Below, piece after piece: positions 50,001 through 60,304 of a DNA stretch of 64,000 nucleotides. The notes below the pieces were generated by a model. That model was not told where the DNA came from. It did not search any database and saw nothing but the letters and a program-made list of their open reading frames with translations. Location of the stretch: positions 66,131,548-66,195,547 of the forward strand of contig VZSR01003803.1 in the NCBI GenBank assembly GCA_013398615.1, written 5' to 3'. Numbering within the stretch: the first letter of the stretch is position 1; every line of letters starts with the position of its first letter. Origin of the DNA: Brachypodius melanocephalos (lineage: Eukaryota; Chordata; Aves; Passeriformes; Pycnonotidae). Both the position numbers and the translations under genes were made by a program.

Positions 50001-52355
50001 GGACTGCTGAATGGATGTACATAAAAAGGTGGGGCTGGATGAGCTTGTTTGAAAGGATCTCTCTTTCCCTGTGACACAGAAATGTTGCAGAAGTTGCTGT
50101 AGTAGTGACCAGTGGATCCTACAGATCCTGCAGGCTGCTTACACTGGTTCCCATATGCTCATTCTCTCCCTCCTCTCTCAGGGTCTTTCCATGTTAGTCT
50201 TTCTTCACAAATTCTTCCTCTCCTGCTCCATATAATTCCCTAAATCCCTTTTCTGTGCTGTAACTTCCAGGAAAACCTTACCCTGGCCTTATCCCATCTC
50301 CTTGAACTTACATCTGCTGATTACGACTTCATTTATGGCCCCAGATATTTTATTCGTTTAAGACTTTGTGTGTGTATCTGTCACTTCATTGGTCTTCCAG
50401 GACTTGGGAAATAAGCTGTCAGTTCCCTTGAGAATTTGCCATCAATGCAGAGGACACTGGAGAGAATAATGAGCTAGCTCAAGGATGGAAATAATCTGAC
50501 CACAGAGGCTCAGCAGCATGTTTCAGACTTTTGCATTTGAAAAACAGATGGTTTTGCCTTCGAAAGATAGTGCAAGGAAGAATGACTGTAATTGCCAGTG
50601 AAATATGAACTCATCTCCTCTGTAAACTGATCTGACTTCCAACAGTACATGTTTATTCCTTGCTAAGTACACTCCCTGCTGCTTTTCTCCAGTGGGATTT
50701 TAAATTACTCAAGTAAACTAGCTTCAGCTTCCCCTTATTTTCTTAGCAAACATGTATTCAAATTGCTAATAAACAACACAAGTGCATTAAAGATGATTTT
50801 TTAAAAAATATTTTCTTTTTACAAGGTGATGGCTACTACATGGCAGTTCCAGCTTTTGTGGGGCACAAAAATGATTTGGGGCGTCTAAAACTTCTCCTCA
50901 CTGACCTCAGACCAAAGAGCAGCTACTGCTTGATTTTCAGTTATCGGCTCGCTGGTGAGAAAGTGGGAAAGCTTCGAGTATTCCTGGCAAACAAAAAAAC
51001 TGCTCCTGTCTGGGAAGAGCACAAAGGAAAAGATGAAAAGTGGAGAACTGGAAAAATAGAGATATTTCAGGGGGCTGAAACAACCAACAGTGTAAGTATA
51101 ACAGTTTATAAGCCAACTACCATGATCAACATGCCGGTTTAATTTCCTAGTTCTCAAATGTTCCACCAACTGTTTTATAGGCATCAGCAATCAAAAGGCT
51201 TATCTGAAATGGGAAACACGAGCCCATATTTTAGGGGGCATAAGTTGTCACCTGTTTGTAATTTCAGAACTGAATCACCCCAATTGGTTAGAATACTGAT
51301 GCCAGCAATTCTGTCATTTTGTAAAAATACTGCATCACATCATTAATTAACACAAGTAATCGAAATCTGGCCTTAATAGCTCATGCAACAGAAGCATACA
51401 TACATGCCTGGAAAAATGAAAATTTTTCATTTCATAGAAGAGGGTGCTCTCAAACCACACTAAGCCAGACCATTAGAGCAAAAGGAGACATCATGTATAA
51501 TCACAGGGAGGCCATCACCTTAGGAGCAGGGCACACCACCAGGGAACACTGTGCACTGATGTATGCCTGAAAACTGCCTCAATCAGGACTTCAGCCAGTT
51601 TCTCCTTGAAATTCTGGGGCCTGATTTCCATTTGTGTGATGGAACATTTTCAGTGCTGGGTAAAGGCTTCTGCTGAATAATTTAATACAGTGAACATAAA
51701 GGAAATGCAAGCCCTTTTCAAGGTCCTTTGCACAGCTGGAATGATGTAGAAAAGCTCTTAAATAAATCAGAATCAGACTATAAAGTAAAACCCCAGATAT
51801 CCTATACGTAAAAAAATCTTCCTCTTTATATATGGTATATGTACTATACTCAATACATATGAGAGAATGTAAATATATATAGAATATACACACAAAACCC
51901 GAGGATCCAAATAGATCAGAAATGAACAGTTGTAATGTCTTCAGTAAATGAAATGCATGAGCATCATATGCTGTGATAAAACTACATTATTATAAGAGGA
52001 TTTCACTCAATTTGCATTTTTTTGTACAATAACAGTAAATAATCTTATTAAAGTAATCCATCTGGTATTGTAAATCTGTGCAGAGGATTTTAGATCTAGT
52101 TCAAGTAATGCACAAAAGCTTCAAAAATGGCCGATTCAAGTCATTAAGTCCTGTGTTATAATAAAATATTCTTCATTTATAGCATTGTAACTAATTAAGA
52201 GTTACTAAATGGTTGGATAAACTACATTTTCCCTTAATACATATCTTTTCTTACGACAGGTCACTTTTGAATCAGAACGTGGGAAGGGTAAAACTGGAGA
52301 AATTGGAGTGGACAACGTTATACTAATTTCTGGTCTATGTCCAGAAGATACCTGA
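19943..52355 (+). CDS. EGFL6: EGFL6 (MAEG), complete 12-exon coding region
   Basis: Secreted extracellular-matrix protein of the EGFL6/nephronectin family. Known family members sit in basement membranes and bind integrins through an RGD motif. The exons are 19943-20010, 24052-24161, 26339-26431, 29249-29368, 30192-30311, 30985-31119, 32828-32950, 39831-40160, 48162-48242, 49373-49459, 50826-51091 and 52260-52355. They total 1629 nt (542 residues plus stop), close to the roughly 550 residues of mammalian EGFL6. All junctions are GT-AG and keep frame. Domain order is signal peptide (1 to about 22), Cys-rich N-terminal module (about 37-90), EGF-like modules (about 91-256), charged linker (257-366) with RGD at 362-364, divergent short segment (367-393), and MAM domain (394 to end). 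Nephronectin is the closest alternative, but the linker, the RGDVFFPKV junction and the MAM sequence fit EGFL6 better. The start codon has G at -3 and +4. Confidence 0.94.
20071..20178. repeat. two 54-bp tandem copies in intron 1 CpG island
   Basis: The unit starts cgggtccggctcccccgggg and repeats with period 54. Each copy also contains a shorter internal duplication (ctgggtgccggggctgggtg). It lies just past the exon 1 donor. Confidence 0.9.
20720..21245 (+). mobile_element. decayed ERVL-like LTR in EGFL6 intron 1
   Basis: The string 'gctgtttccagtaaattgtt' followed by 'cttacctcagcctgcggtct', a 'gtgcctccaattctc' block and a GA-rich segment (21130-21175) follow the order of the 3' part of avian ERVL-class LTRs as I remember them. 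The 5' limit is uncertain and may include the 3' end of the internal region. No intact viral gene is present. The family call should be confirmed against a repeat library. Confidence 0.6.
21246..24051. other. rest of EGFL6 intron 1
   Basis: Ordinary AT-rich intronic DNA. It holds a short CA run near 22557-22570 and an 18-bp direct repeat at 23136-23153 and 23166-23183. No further exon is supported. Confidence 0.6.
24052..24161 (+). CDS. EGFL6: EGFL6 exon 2: N-terminal Cys-rich module
   Basis: Acceptor TCCTCACGCAG, donor GAAG|GTAACA. It joins exon 1 in phase 2 and encodes residues 23-59, including [17 protein letters not shown], the conserved start of the EGFL6/nephronectin N-terminal module. 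The paired Cys-Cys-x-Gly-Trp is diagnostic of the family. Confidence 0.93.
24162..26338. other. EGFL6 intron 2
   Basis: 2.2 kb of AT-rich intron with an A-rich stretch at about 26064-26090. Nothing else is recognised. Confidence 0.7.
26339..26431 (+). CDS. EGFL6: EGFL6 exon 3: first EGF-like module
   Basis: Pyrimidine-rich tract and CCACCAG acceptor, donor CAAG|GTTTGT. It encodes residues 60-90 with a Cys-x3-Cys-x5-Cys-x5-Cys-x-Cys pattern and [16 protein letters not shown], closely matching the family. It is a phase 1-1 module. Confidence 0.94.
26432..29248. other. EGFL6 intron 3
   Basis: 2.8 kb with a short (TA)n at about 27409-27420. No supported exon or clear transposon. Confidence 0.65.
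29249..29368 (+). CDS. EGFL6: EGFL6 exon 4: calcium-binding EGF-like module
   Basis: Acceptor TTCTGCAG, donor GCAA|GTAAGT. It encodes residues 91-130, starting Asp-Leu-Asn-Glu-Cys. This is the D-x-(D/N)-E-C start of calcium-binding EGF domains, with six Cys in EGF spacing and the NTHGSYKC motif. Phase 1-1. Confidence 0.95.
29369..30191. other. EGFL6 intron 4
   Basis: 0.8 kb of AT-rich intron with nothing recognised. Confidence 0.75.
30192..30311 (+). CDS. EGFL6: EGFL6 exon 5: EGF-like module
   Basis: Acceptor TGTTTTCAG, donor ATTG|GTATGG. It encodes residues 131-170 with six Cys. It lacks the D-x-N-E-C calcium motif and begins Ser-Ser-Arg-Thr-Cys, as in the mammalian third module. Phase 1-1. 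Confidence 0.94.
30312..30984. other. EGFL6 intron 5
   Basis: 0.7 kb of AT-rich intron. An open frame reads into exon 6 from 30765, but its upstream part is intronic. Confidence 0.75.
30985..31119 (+). CDS. EGFL6: EGFL6 exon 6: calcium-binding EGF-like module
   Basis: Acceptor GCTGCAG, donor GTAG|GTAAGA. It encodes residues 171-215, starting Asp-Ile-Asp-Glu-Cys and containing [15 protein letters not shown], the strongest match to known EGFL6. Phase 1-1. Confidence 0.95.
31120..32827. other. EGFL6 intron 6
   Basis: 1.7 kb of AT-rich intron with nothing recognised. Confidence 0.65.
32828..32950 (+). CDS. EGFL6: EGFL6 exon 7: calcium-binding EGF-like module
   Basis: Acceptor TTCCCCCAG, donor GCTG|GTGAGT. 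It encodes residues 216-256, starting Asp-Val-Asn-Glu-Cys with [16 protein letters not shown]. It is the last EGF module before the linker. Phase 1-1. Confidence 0.95.
33800..33870 (-). mobile_element. small CR1-like fragment, minus strand
   Basis: 'gttgcaagggacccactaat' followed by 'ccagctcttggccctacaga' resembles the reverse complement of the CR1 3' region (gttggaagggacccac, tccaactcctggccctgc). It is short and diverged. Confidence 0.55.
34205..34322. repeat. T-rich (TTTTTGG)n low-complexity tract
   Basis: Runs of T broken by GG or GGG, ending in a 15-20 base poly(T). It produces a spurious Phe/Gly/Trp-rich frame. Confidence 0.9.
39831..40160 (+). CDS. EGFL6: EGFL6 exon 8: acidic linker with RGD motif
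   Basis: Acceptor TTGGTTCTAG, donor TTTT|GTAAGT. At 330 bp it is the largest exon and encodes residues 257-366. The first part is basic ([19 protein letters not shown]), then Pro/Thr, then a Glu-rich low-complexity block (40066-40115), and it ends SLRGDVF. RGD at 362-364 is the family's integrin-binding site. Phase 1-1. Confidence 0.95.
40273..40430. mobile_element. two opposed CR1 3' ends
   Basis: The left edge (GAATCATAGAATCATAGGAT) is a minus-strand CR1 tail. The right part (about 40367-40425, 'gaactagatgatctttaagg' to 'attctattatt') is a plus-strand CR1 tail. About 70 bp between them is not recognised. Confidence 0.75.
40960..41597 (+). mobile_element. CR1 LINE, 5'-truncated, plus strand
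   Basis: From 'aagtttgctgacagtaccaa' through 'gaagggcagcac', 'gaagagatcttatcgatgtc' and 'gtgaaatgcctg' to a tail at 'tacatgattatgtgattc', the order matches the distal ORF2 and 3' UTR of avian CR1. It is diverged and carries no intact frame. Confidence 0.85.
42970..43085. repeat. A/C-rich (AAAACC)n low-complexity tract
   Basis: Runs of A broken by CC or CCC. It is essentially the reverse complement of the tract type at 34205. It is directly followed by the GGAT array. Confidence 0.9.
43114..43169. repeat. (GGAT)n tetranucleotide microsatellite
   Basis: About 14 perfect ATGG/GGAT units, the reverse complement of the motif at 7522. Confidence 0.97.
45495..45585. repeat. T-rich low-complexity tract
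   Basis: Runs of T broken by single G or GG, with an A-run in the middle (about 45533-45541). Same compositional type as 34205-34322. Confidence 0.85.
48162..48242 (+). CDS. EGFL6: EGFL6 exon 9: short divergent segment before MAM
   Basis: Acceptor TTGTTTTCCCTAG, donor GAAG|GTGGCT. It is 81 bp, phase 1-1, and encodes residues 367-393. It starts FPKVKEA and contains [13 protein letters not shown], which lines up with the mammalian segment that starts FPKVNEA and has VQRKA. It restores the family reading from RGDVF into FPKV and then into the Val-Asp-Cys that opens MAM. It is easy to miss because of its length and weak donor. Confidence 0.85.
48243..49372. other. EGFL6 intron 9
   Basis: 1.1 kb of AT-rich intron with a strong poly(T)-CAG acceptor at its end. 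Nothing else is recognised. Confidence 0.7.
49373..49459 (+). CDS. EGFL6: EGFL6 exon 10: start of MAM domain
   Basis: Acceptor TTTTTTTTTCAG, donor AGAG|GTATTT. It encodes residues 394-422 with Val-Asp-Cys-Ser-Phe, CDWKQD and [10 protein letters not shown], the conserved N-terminal strands of the MAM adhesion domain. Phase 1-1. Confidence 0.95.
49460..50825. other. EGFL6 intron 10
   Basis: 1.4 kb intron with nothing recognised. Confidence 0.7.
50826..51091 (+). CDS. EGFL6: EGFL6 exon 11: core of MAM domain
   Basis: Acceptor TTTTTACAAG, donor CAGT|GTAAGT. It encodes residues 423-511 with [29 protein letters not shown] and EKWRTGKI, all MAM hallmarks. It starts in phase 1 and ends in phase 0. 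Confidence 0.95.
51092..52259. other. EGFL6 intron 11
   Basis: 1.2 kb of AT-rich intron with nothing recognised. Confidence 0.7.
52260..52355 (+). CDS. EGFL6: EGFL6 exon 12: end of MAM and stop codon
   Basis: Acceptor TTACGACAG. It encodes residues 512-542 with [17 protein letters not shown] and SGLCPEDT, then TGA at 52353-52355. The C terminus is a few residues shorter than in mammals, where several residues follow the last Cys-Pro. Confidence 0.95.
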   Translation, partial: VTFESERGKGKTGEIGVDNVILISGLCPEDT

Positions 52356-52987
52356 TAATGGACATTTGAGTATACCAGATTTAATCCTATTTTTTTTACA
52401 TTTGCCTTATTCGTAATGTATTTTTGTACTCTTTTCTTCATAAAAAAACCCAAAACAAAACTATAAAATTGTGCCTTGAATCTAATGCAACAATGCAAAC
52501 AGAAAAACTGATGTGCAAGATGCAGATTACGCTTTTTTAATGAGTTCTTCTGATTTTAATACATGCATCGAGTGTAATACTACTGTATTTTATAATTCAA
52601 GGTCAGGGTTTCTGAAGTATTATTTGTCTAGCTTTTTTACAAATTCTTTGTGATTTTAAGATTTCTTAAAAGTCTTCTTGAGGCTATTCATTAATCTTCT
52701 ATTTCATTTCTTCTACTTCATAAGAACATAAAGCAGTGTTTAAAAGAATGTTACTATTTCTGGTGACATAATTAATTTCTTAGTGGGTATGCTCCAAAAA
52801 TCAGTATCCATCACACTGTGTGCAGTAAGGTAATCACACACAGAACCAAAGTGTTTGTTTATTTAAATATTTGTGCAAAGATGAGTGCTAGGTAAATCCA
52901 CAAAGCCAGCACACCAAGCAGAAATTATGACCACTATTTATATGTTGTTAATCTTGATATATTCCACTTCTTTAGTATATATTCAAT

Positions 52988-53129
52988 GTTTACCACTCTA
53001 CTATTGCTGAGTTGTGCTGAGCTGGCTTCTTATCTTGGGCAGCCTGGTGGCCTTCAGTGTTTACTATTGTATTATTGCTGAGCTGTGCTGAGCTGGCTTT
53101 GCTAATTTCTTCCTATCTTGGACACCCTG
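52988..53129. repeat. imperfect direct duplication in EGFL6 3' UTR
   Basis: Two copies of a block with tgtttac...tattgctgag and gtgctgagctggctt, then tatcttgg: 52988-53047 and 53058-53129. The second copy has a small insertion (about 12 bases) before tatcttgg. Confidence 0.85.
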
Positions 53130-53207
53130 CAGTAGCACACCCTTCTTCCCAAATTTTGTTACCCCTCAGGGTCTGTGATCTTTGAAGCATGTCAAGGCCT
53201 AAACTTT

Positions 53208-53213
53208 AATAAA
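53208..53213 (+). terminator. polyadenylation signal AATAAA (proximal)
   Basis: Canonical AATAAA about 850 bp past the EGFL6 stop codon. Confidence 0.5.
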
Positions 53214-53359
53214 GTAATCCTATTGACAAATAATTTATCTTAGACATGAGGTAATTATTCAATCTATTGAACAAATAGAAAGAAAGTGATCATTTCCTTT
53301 TTGATGGAGCTAAGCTAGTTGTAAGTGGATTCATGTCTTTGAGGAATATTTTCATTACC

Positions 53360-53365
53360 AATAAA
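53360..53365 (+). terminator. polyadenylation signal AATAAA (distal)
   Basis: Canonical AATAAA with a GT-rich downstream element within 40 bp. It is the better of the two candidates. Confidence 0.55.
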
Positions 53366-53390
53366 GTATGTAAAATATCTTGATTGTCAT

Positions 53391-56300
53391 CCGTGTCTTT
53401 GAGTCACACAAATCAGTGTTAAGAAATGATCTCTTTACAGTTTCATAAGCATTTAATGTTCACCATTAACAGAGGATGTTACCAACTGGCAACGAAAAAC
53501 AAGAGCAAAAAGAATGACCCATTATTAATGTTTAAGAAGCTTCACATAATGTACTGACCTTCAGGAACAAAAGGCTCCTGCTGGATTGCAGGCCTACTTT
53601 CCCCCATTAGAGGTGAGAAAGAATGATTTTCATTGTCCAGGAGACAGTATGACCTAGTGGCCACAAAATAAGGCTCCCCTTACACAATTGAAAAAAATAA
53701 TCTTTGTTGTGAGTTCCTTCATGACCCTTCAAACATCAACAAAGGAGGTGGGGATTATCCACCATCCCCAGGAGCAGGAAGGTGAGCAGAACTTTTCTCC
53801 CACAGAGCAGGAGCTGCCATCCACTGCCATGCTTGCCCATGCTCACAAGTGCATGTCAATGTACACAGACACGTTTGAGAAGGGACCAGAATCCAGGTTA
53901 CATCTTTTCTGAAAGGAAGTCAAATGACAATGCTGTGAAAGACAAGAACATTATTTCTGTCTTGTGATCTCTGCAGAATGTACTTAATGGTCTGGATTCT
54001 AAGAGAACAGAGAAGCCCATGGAAAAGCTCTGGTTCAGGCAATGTTCAGTCAAATATGTATGCATACATTTTCCTCTTGGTTAGCTCTGTGTATCCCCTT
54101 CCAGGCTGGCTGCTCACTGCTTATTCTTAGTTATTCTCTTATTTTAGTTGTTGTATGAAGAAGGGTACATCCAAAATGGCTGAAAGAATTTTGTACTCTA
54201 ACACTGAAGAATTTTGAAGAATTCAGCCTATATGAACCTAAGCTTTTTAACAAAGCCACTACACCAGTTCAAATACATTGAATTGCACCCATGAAACGAG
54301 TCAGGATGCTTGAGAGATTTCTTATTGAAATACAGTACTTTTGTGCTGTGCACACAGCTGAGGAAAGGGTAGGCAAAACTGAAATGTCTGGAAAGTTTAC
54401 AATGGCTATGTAACCAGGAAATGCAGCTTTTTTGTTAGAACTGTTACAAAACAGATGCTCTGGGAACTGTACATGGACTTCAGCTTTGACACGGGAATGT
54501 GTTTCCTGGTGTCTTTGGAGTTGCTGAGGAAATTGCAGAAAAAGGACTTGGAAAAGCAAATTCCATTTTAAGGGCAAAGATTCTAGTAGCTTCAAAATGA
54601 GGGCAAAGTTCCTTCAGTATCAAATTGGATGCTGTGATTGATTCAGGATGCCTGAATAACCTGGTGATAGTGAGGCAGAAAAGTGAAACAAATATTTTTC
54701 TGGATTCACTCCTCTTTGACTCTGAAGTTGGACTATTCTTACTGAAGATCAAAAAAATGAAAGTTTAATTTTACGGAAATAAAATTCTGTGTCTATTTTC
54801 AAACAGCAGTAATTTATGCAACACCTCTAAATACTAAGAAGCCTAAGAATCATTGCAGTCTTGAGCACTGCAGTATTTGAAGTGCAAATGATGTGTGTAT
54901 GTGGAGGAAAATGAGTCCACCTAAAAAAGTGCATATGGGCATTTCTTGAATGAGCAGTTACTGAGCATAGAAAGATAAATACTGCCTGTGGAAGGCATGA
55001 TAGCTAAAGGGTGTTTGCTCAATACACAACAGAGAGTAAACACAATGAATATGGAGCTAATATTTATTGTTGGTTGAATCATGGCCCACCATGAATCGTC
55101 ACTGGGACCAATACTTTAGTGGTAGAATTCCATCCAGAAGACAAGTAAAAAGGATTTTGTATTTCATGGAATGAGTAAGAAAATTATTTACTCAGATCAG
55201 TACCAACAAACTGCAATAGCTGCCATAAGGCTTTCTGTAGTAGATGCAGAAGTGGTTTCCCATTTGTTTGCAATGCCTTATCATCCACAAGATAGCTTGC
55301 ATCATAGCAGATCATAATTCTAGCATAATATAGATCTGAATAGGAAAACTGAAACCATTTTTCGTTGTGAATAAATTCAAAGATAGCTTCTGCAGAAGCA
55401 ACAAAATAAATCCATTCTGTATAGACAATCATATAAACCACATCAGTGCATCAGTAAATTAACTGTTATTGCTTGCAACATTCATTCTGAAGATGGAACT
55501 GCTAAGGGCAAAACCTACATGTTTCTCCTTCAGATGAAAACAGTTAAAGGATATATTATGCCTATAGTCATTAATGCCTCAAAATGTTCCTGACAGTTTT
55601 CCATTACTGTGAAATCCATTATCTGCTTGATTATTTTAGACAGCAAGGAAACTGCACTGGGAGTATTTGAGCAAGTTAAAGTTATGCTATAATCAAGTGG
55701 CTTGCACTTTGATAACATAATTTGTAACTCTTGAGTCTGATAACACACTTTAGAGACTCTCCCTGGAAGTTAATGGAAAAAAAAAAGCTTCCAGCTAATT
55801 GCTCAAATCTATACTGCATCCTTCAAATGCTACTCCACAGATGTGATCACTTAATCTTGAATGTTGTAACAAAAGGTTTAAATCACTTTTCTACGGCTGC
55901 CAAGAGAACTAACAGAGGCATTTCATTTTGACCATGGTGAATACATGGAAATGCTGAGGCATGTACCCAAAAGATGGTTATCTTTTAACCTGCAGTTGAA
56001 AGGAACTTAAAACATTTTCCAGCTAGCAGATGTTATTTTATATATTAAAAAATGATTCTCAAATGCAATTTTTCAGGATCAAAAAGATCAAGATAATGAA
56101 GAGAGGTTTTCAGTGACTGCTGCTCATACTTACTTCTTAATTGCTATATTGTTAATGACAGATTCATACAACTGCATGTACTGGAGGTATTGTAACTCAT
56201 GACAATATATTGATGAAAAGATAAATAGCAATGAAGTGTGAGTAATTTACTTGGTCATATGTGCAACTATTACATTAAAGCTCATCAAAGCGAAAGATTT

Positions 56301-59300
56301 TTATTAGAAAAGAATTTCTAATTTTAACAGTTACTAACCTCTCAAATACCTGACTTTAAAGTTTGATTTCAACAAAATTAGACATACAGTCTCTTGGACC
56401 CTCCCCAGTTCTTCAGGAAGGGTACATTATAAAACTGTTGAGAACTGATTATTCATTTTTTATTTGGGCAATACTAAGCTGGGGAATATTTAGCCTGTGA
56501 TTCAGTGATTTTTTTAAATAGCCTGATACTCTTAAAACCTCTCAATTTCTTTGTATTTCTGTAATGCCTTATACCAATTTCTATTTCAGATATTCTCCTG
56601 AGCAGAAACTTCTCTTTCAACAGATTTGAGAAATAATTTTACAAGTGATCCTTTTAGGTCCTCGGATAAACGCTAACTTCAATCACACATTTAGAGTGTT
56701 TTATTAACTAATCTAAATTGAAAGGGAAATGTTTCAAAGCTAAACATTATGTGAAATAATACAATATATGATAAGCAATTAGTGTATTTAATTCCGATAG
56801 AAATAAGGTCTGAGTTAAAGGAAACAGCATGTCCCTAAACATGCCTTAAAACAGCATTTAATTCTTTTTTTTCATATGCTTCATTTTACTTCCATGAAAA
56901 GATGGTGCTTCTCCAACAAGTAGGATGATTTGCAGGAGCACTAAATAGTTCCTCAGGTATGTTCTGACAGGGCTCAAGCCCCAGCTCTCCCTCAAATGAT
57001 TCCCATGTAGAGCTTGAGAGTCAGAAGTCTCCAAGAATCCCTCCCAGGAGGCAGTTCACATGCAAAAGTGCCACTTTTTTGTTGCGTAGATGTGGTGATG
57101 TTTATTTTTCTGCTGTTTGTTCTTTAGAAAGAAAGCAGCAAAGTTTCCAGCTCATTCAGGCACCTGAAATCTTTGTCCAGAGCTGACTGCCCTGCTCCAT
57201 TGCTTTCTGCTGCTGTACAGTGCTTAACTTTGATGCCCAAAATCTCTTTGCTGAACTGGACACCTCTGGGGCTCAGTAAATCTGACTTAGGCGAACAAAG
57301 CAATCAACCAGATTGCTTTGATTTCAAGTTGATAGCAGTTTAATGCTAAATCCCTGGGGTTTGATTCACTGCAGGTTATTACAGTTATTGTAATCTCTGT
57401 GCTTTGACTCATTGCAGTATTATATTTTCTTGCTATATTTGATATCTTAATTCATGGTATTTTTGTGTACTGCACAAGGATTTGTCTTCCCACTCAAAAA
57501 CCAACTCAATTTACAATTATACAATACCATAAAAAAACAGAAGTCACAAATATGATAAAATGGTAAAAAAAATGGTAAAAACTTCTAGAAATACATGCCA
57601 TAAAGTAATGAGAAACAATATATTGCAAAATCACCCACACAAAAACTATCTTCCCCTCAAGCATTAATTTTATTCTAAACTAAGTAACGTTAACAGCTGA
57701 TTTTAAAAGTGCTAGAACAGATACTGTACTCAAGAAAGCCACATGTTCACTTACAGTGAGTTAATCATTAGCATCACCTTCCTGCCCAGGATGCAAATAT
57801 ATGGGAGTCCTAATTTTCTTTGTCTTCTTTTGCCAGGATTTTAAAACAGTCACTCTTTGTAGAGGCAAGGGGGCACTTGTAGACTGGCCCAAGTATGTGC
57901 ACTATTGAAAATGCATGTGAAGGTGTGAATAGCATGATAATAATGTTTGCCTTTATGGTTCAAGAGAGTTAAGGTGGCTGCAAAGAATCTTGTGCTACTG
58001 AGTGACTGTGCAAGGAAATGAGATATGAAAACTAATTACAGGTCACCACAAGTAATGAAATAAGAATAAATAACCAATCTTCTTTATATAGTCAGTGGCT
58101 CCAAATTAGCTAATACCTCTAAGGAAAATTATCTGAGAATGACTGCATTTTCTTCTGGAAACTCACTTGCATTGAAAAAGATCCAATGTATTTTTCCAAT
58201 ATTTCCTGTAGTGGCCTTGCAGTCCACTAAGTTGTGTAGTGGTGGAACACAGGATCACCATGTAGTTGATCTACTTGCTGGTTCCTTCAGGAGGAGAGTT
58301 GATGGACTAACACCATTGTTATTATGATTTGAGAGCTTTCTTTAACATCCAGTAACTATTTCAAGAACACTGTGTGTATATAAACAACCCCAGGGCTGCC
58401 ACAAGAAATTGATATTTGGCTCACCAACACCAGACTGGTTCACTGCCTATGCATAGCAGAAAAGGAGACAGACAGCTGCTTATCTCATTTCTCAAGTGAA
58501 GTATTCTTCAGTGCTTAACTAAGCAAGTTACTCAGATGGCTTCATAACACTTCCCTGACTCTGGCAGAATTTCTTCATAATCCTTCCAGCAATTCAATTT
58601 CAGGTCTTCCAGGTGGTATAATACCCCCACTATGTACTGGAACTTCTGCCATGAGGAAGAGCCAGGAAACACATGGGAAATATCTCTCATCAACACTACC
58701 CAGTTTACTTTATGTGCATCATCCTCATAATCCTAAATTCAGCACATTCCAGTGTTATAGAAAATGCACAGGAATGTCAAGACATGGAAATAAACAGCAT
58801 AGGCAGCCATATCAGAAGAGCTGAGCAGCATTACTGCCAAGCTCATCCACTGCTCTGGATGCTGGAGGTTTTATCTCATCACACAGAAGCAGCATCAGTC
58901 CAATGCCAGCCTAATAAAATCCAGGGCCTCATCCAACTCCCTCTCTGAACTGGATCAGAGCCTAAAAAATGTGAAAGTGTCTCTTGAAATGAACAGTCAC
59001 CCAAGAAGTCACTCTTTGTGTGAATCAACACACTCCAAACACTGTGATTGAAAGTACTCTCATGAAATAAAATCTGAGTCCCAAAGTTTGGCCCAATTCT
59101 TGGATTTTCAGCGTCTATGAATACGACATTTATACAGGATATCCTTCCACATATCATTAAGGTTGGAGGGAGATGATTGTTCAAAACACTTTGGTCCCTA
59201 TTTAATATAATTTTATTTCAATATAATGCTTTGCTTCATATTTGCAACCGATATTATGGGGGTTTTTTTTCCTCACTTGCTAGTAGAAAGGTAGGGAGCA

Positions 59301-60300
59301 TTTTCAAGAACAGAATCGCATTTCTAAATTTTGGCTTTTTTTCTGGGAACTCTAAAATCAACACAATACCTTCAGGTAGGTAAAATCAGATTACTGACAG
59401 CAGAGGGCAACACAGACCCCATTAGTGAATAAAACCAAAAACATGTATTAAAAAATCATACCAGCATTTTACTGTATCTGAATATAAACCCCAGCATCAT
59501 CTATAGATTTGCTGTAGAGCCAAAATTCTGGAAGTAGTAATCTCTTAAAAAATAATTTTGAATCCTGTGTGAAAAACATGTGAAAGAAGAAAGCACTACA
59601 ACAAAGGCAATGACAAATACCTTTATTTTGACTAAACTACCTTTAGATGTTTACTGCATAATCAGACATGTCCAGCAGACTTCATCATATCTACAAGCTG
59701 TAACCCTGTGAAATTTTACATTCATTTTCTTTAATTCTGTGTATACCAATAGCTCCATTTAGCATACAAAAGACTAGCTGGTTATACCAATAGTAACGCA
59801 GTACCATGTTGAAAACAAGAAGTTTTACAATGTTTGTTTTTGTTGTTGTCTGTTAGCCTTAGGTCTGATAGTCATGCACCTTGTGTGTCACATTGCCTTT
59901 CCAAGCCCCGTTCGCTCGAGGACAATATATCATGACTGAAGCTAAAGTCATGACTGAAGCTAAAGTTTTAAATCACACGAATGTCGTTTATTTTTCATTC
60001 ATCTTAAGGCTGAGAAGAGCACGGTGAGGCTCCCCCAGCCATGCAGACAGGTACCAAAGGAAGGCCATGCCCTGCACAGGGGCCACAGGGCAGCATCATG
60101 GTGTCCCTTTCATCCCACAACCACGTCATGTGCCAGATCCATGCACAAAATAGCCGCCAGCCTCCGTGGAAACTGCCCTCACACCTGAGTCTGCATGGGA
60201 GAGCAAGTTATTTCCAGGGCTGCTCCCTCTCGGGAGTGCTTTGACCCTGCGGCAGCCGTGGGGACAGCACAGGAGCCCACAGTGAATACACCTGCCACAG
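53391..60300. other. intergenic DNA between EGFL6 and the next gene
   Basis: 6.9 kb of mostly AT-rich sequence. I found no CpG island, splice-supported exon or clear transposon. An 18-bp perfect tandem duplication lies at 59930-59965. Confidence 0.6.
59930..59965. repeat. perfect 18-bp tandem duplication
   Basis: tcatgactgaagctaaag occurs twice in succession, without mismatch. Confidence 0.95.
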
Positions 60301-60304
60301 TCAT

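Larger units (their letters stand above)
52356..53390 (+). other. EGFL6: EGFL6 3' UTR (inferred)
   Basis: AT-rich, non-coding sequence after the stop. Two canonical polyadenylation signals are visible, at 53208-53213 and 53360-53365. The second is followed by a GT-rich stretch (TGATTGTCATCCGTGTCTTT). Either could define the mRNA end, so the right limit is an inference. Confidence 0.6.

Noticed and set aside
19943..52355. Nephronectin (NPNT) as the identity of the EGF-MAM gene
   Set aside because: Same architecture, but the SLRGDVFFPKV junction, the linker start and the MAM sequence match EGFL6 as I know it more closely.
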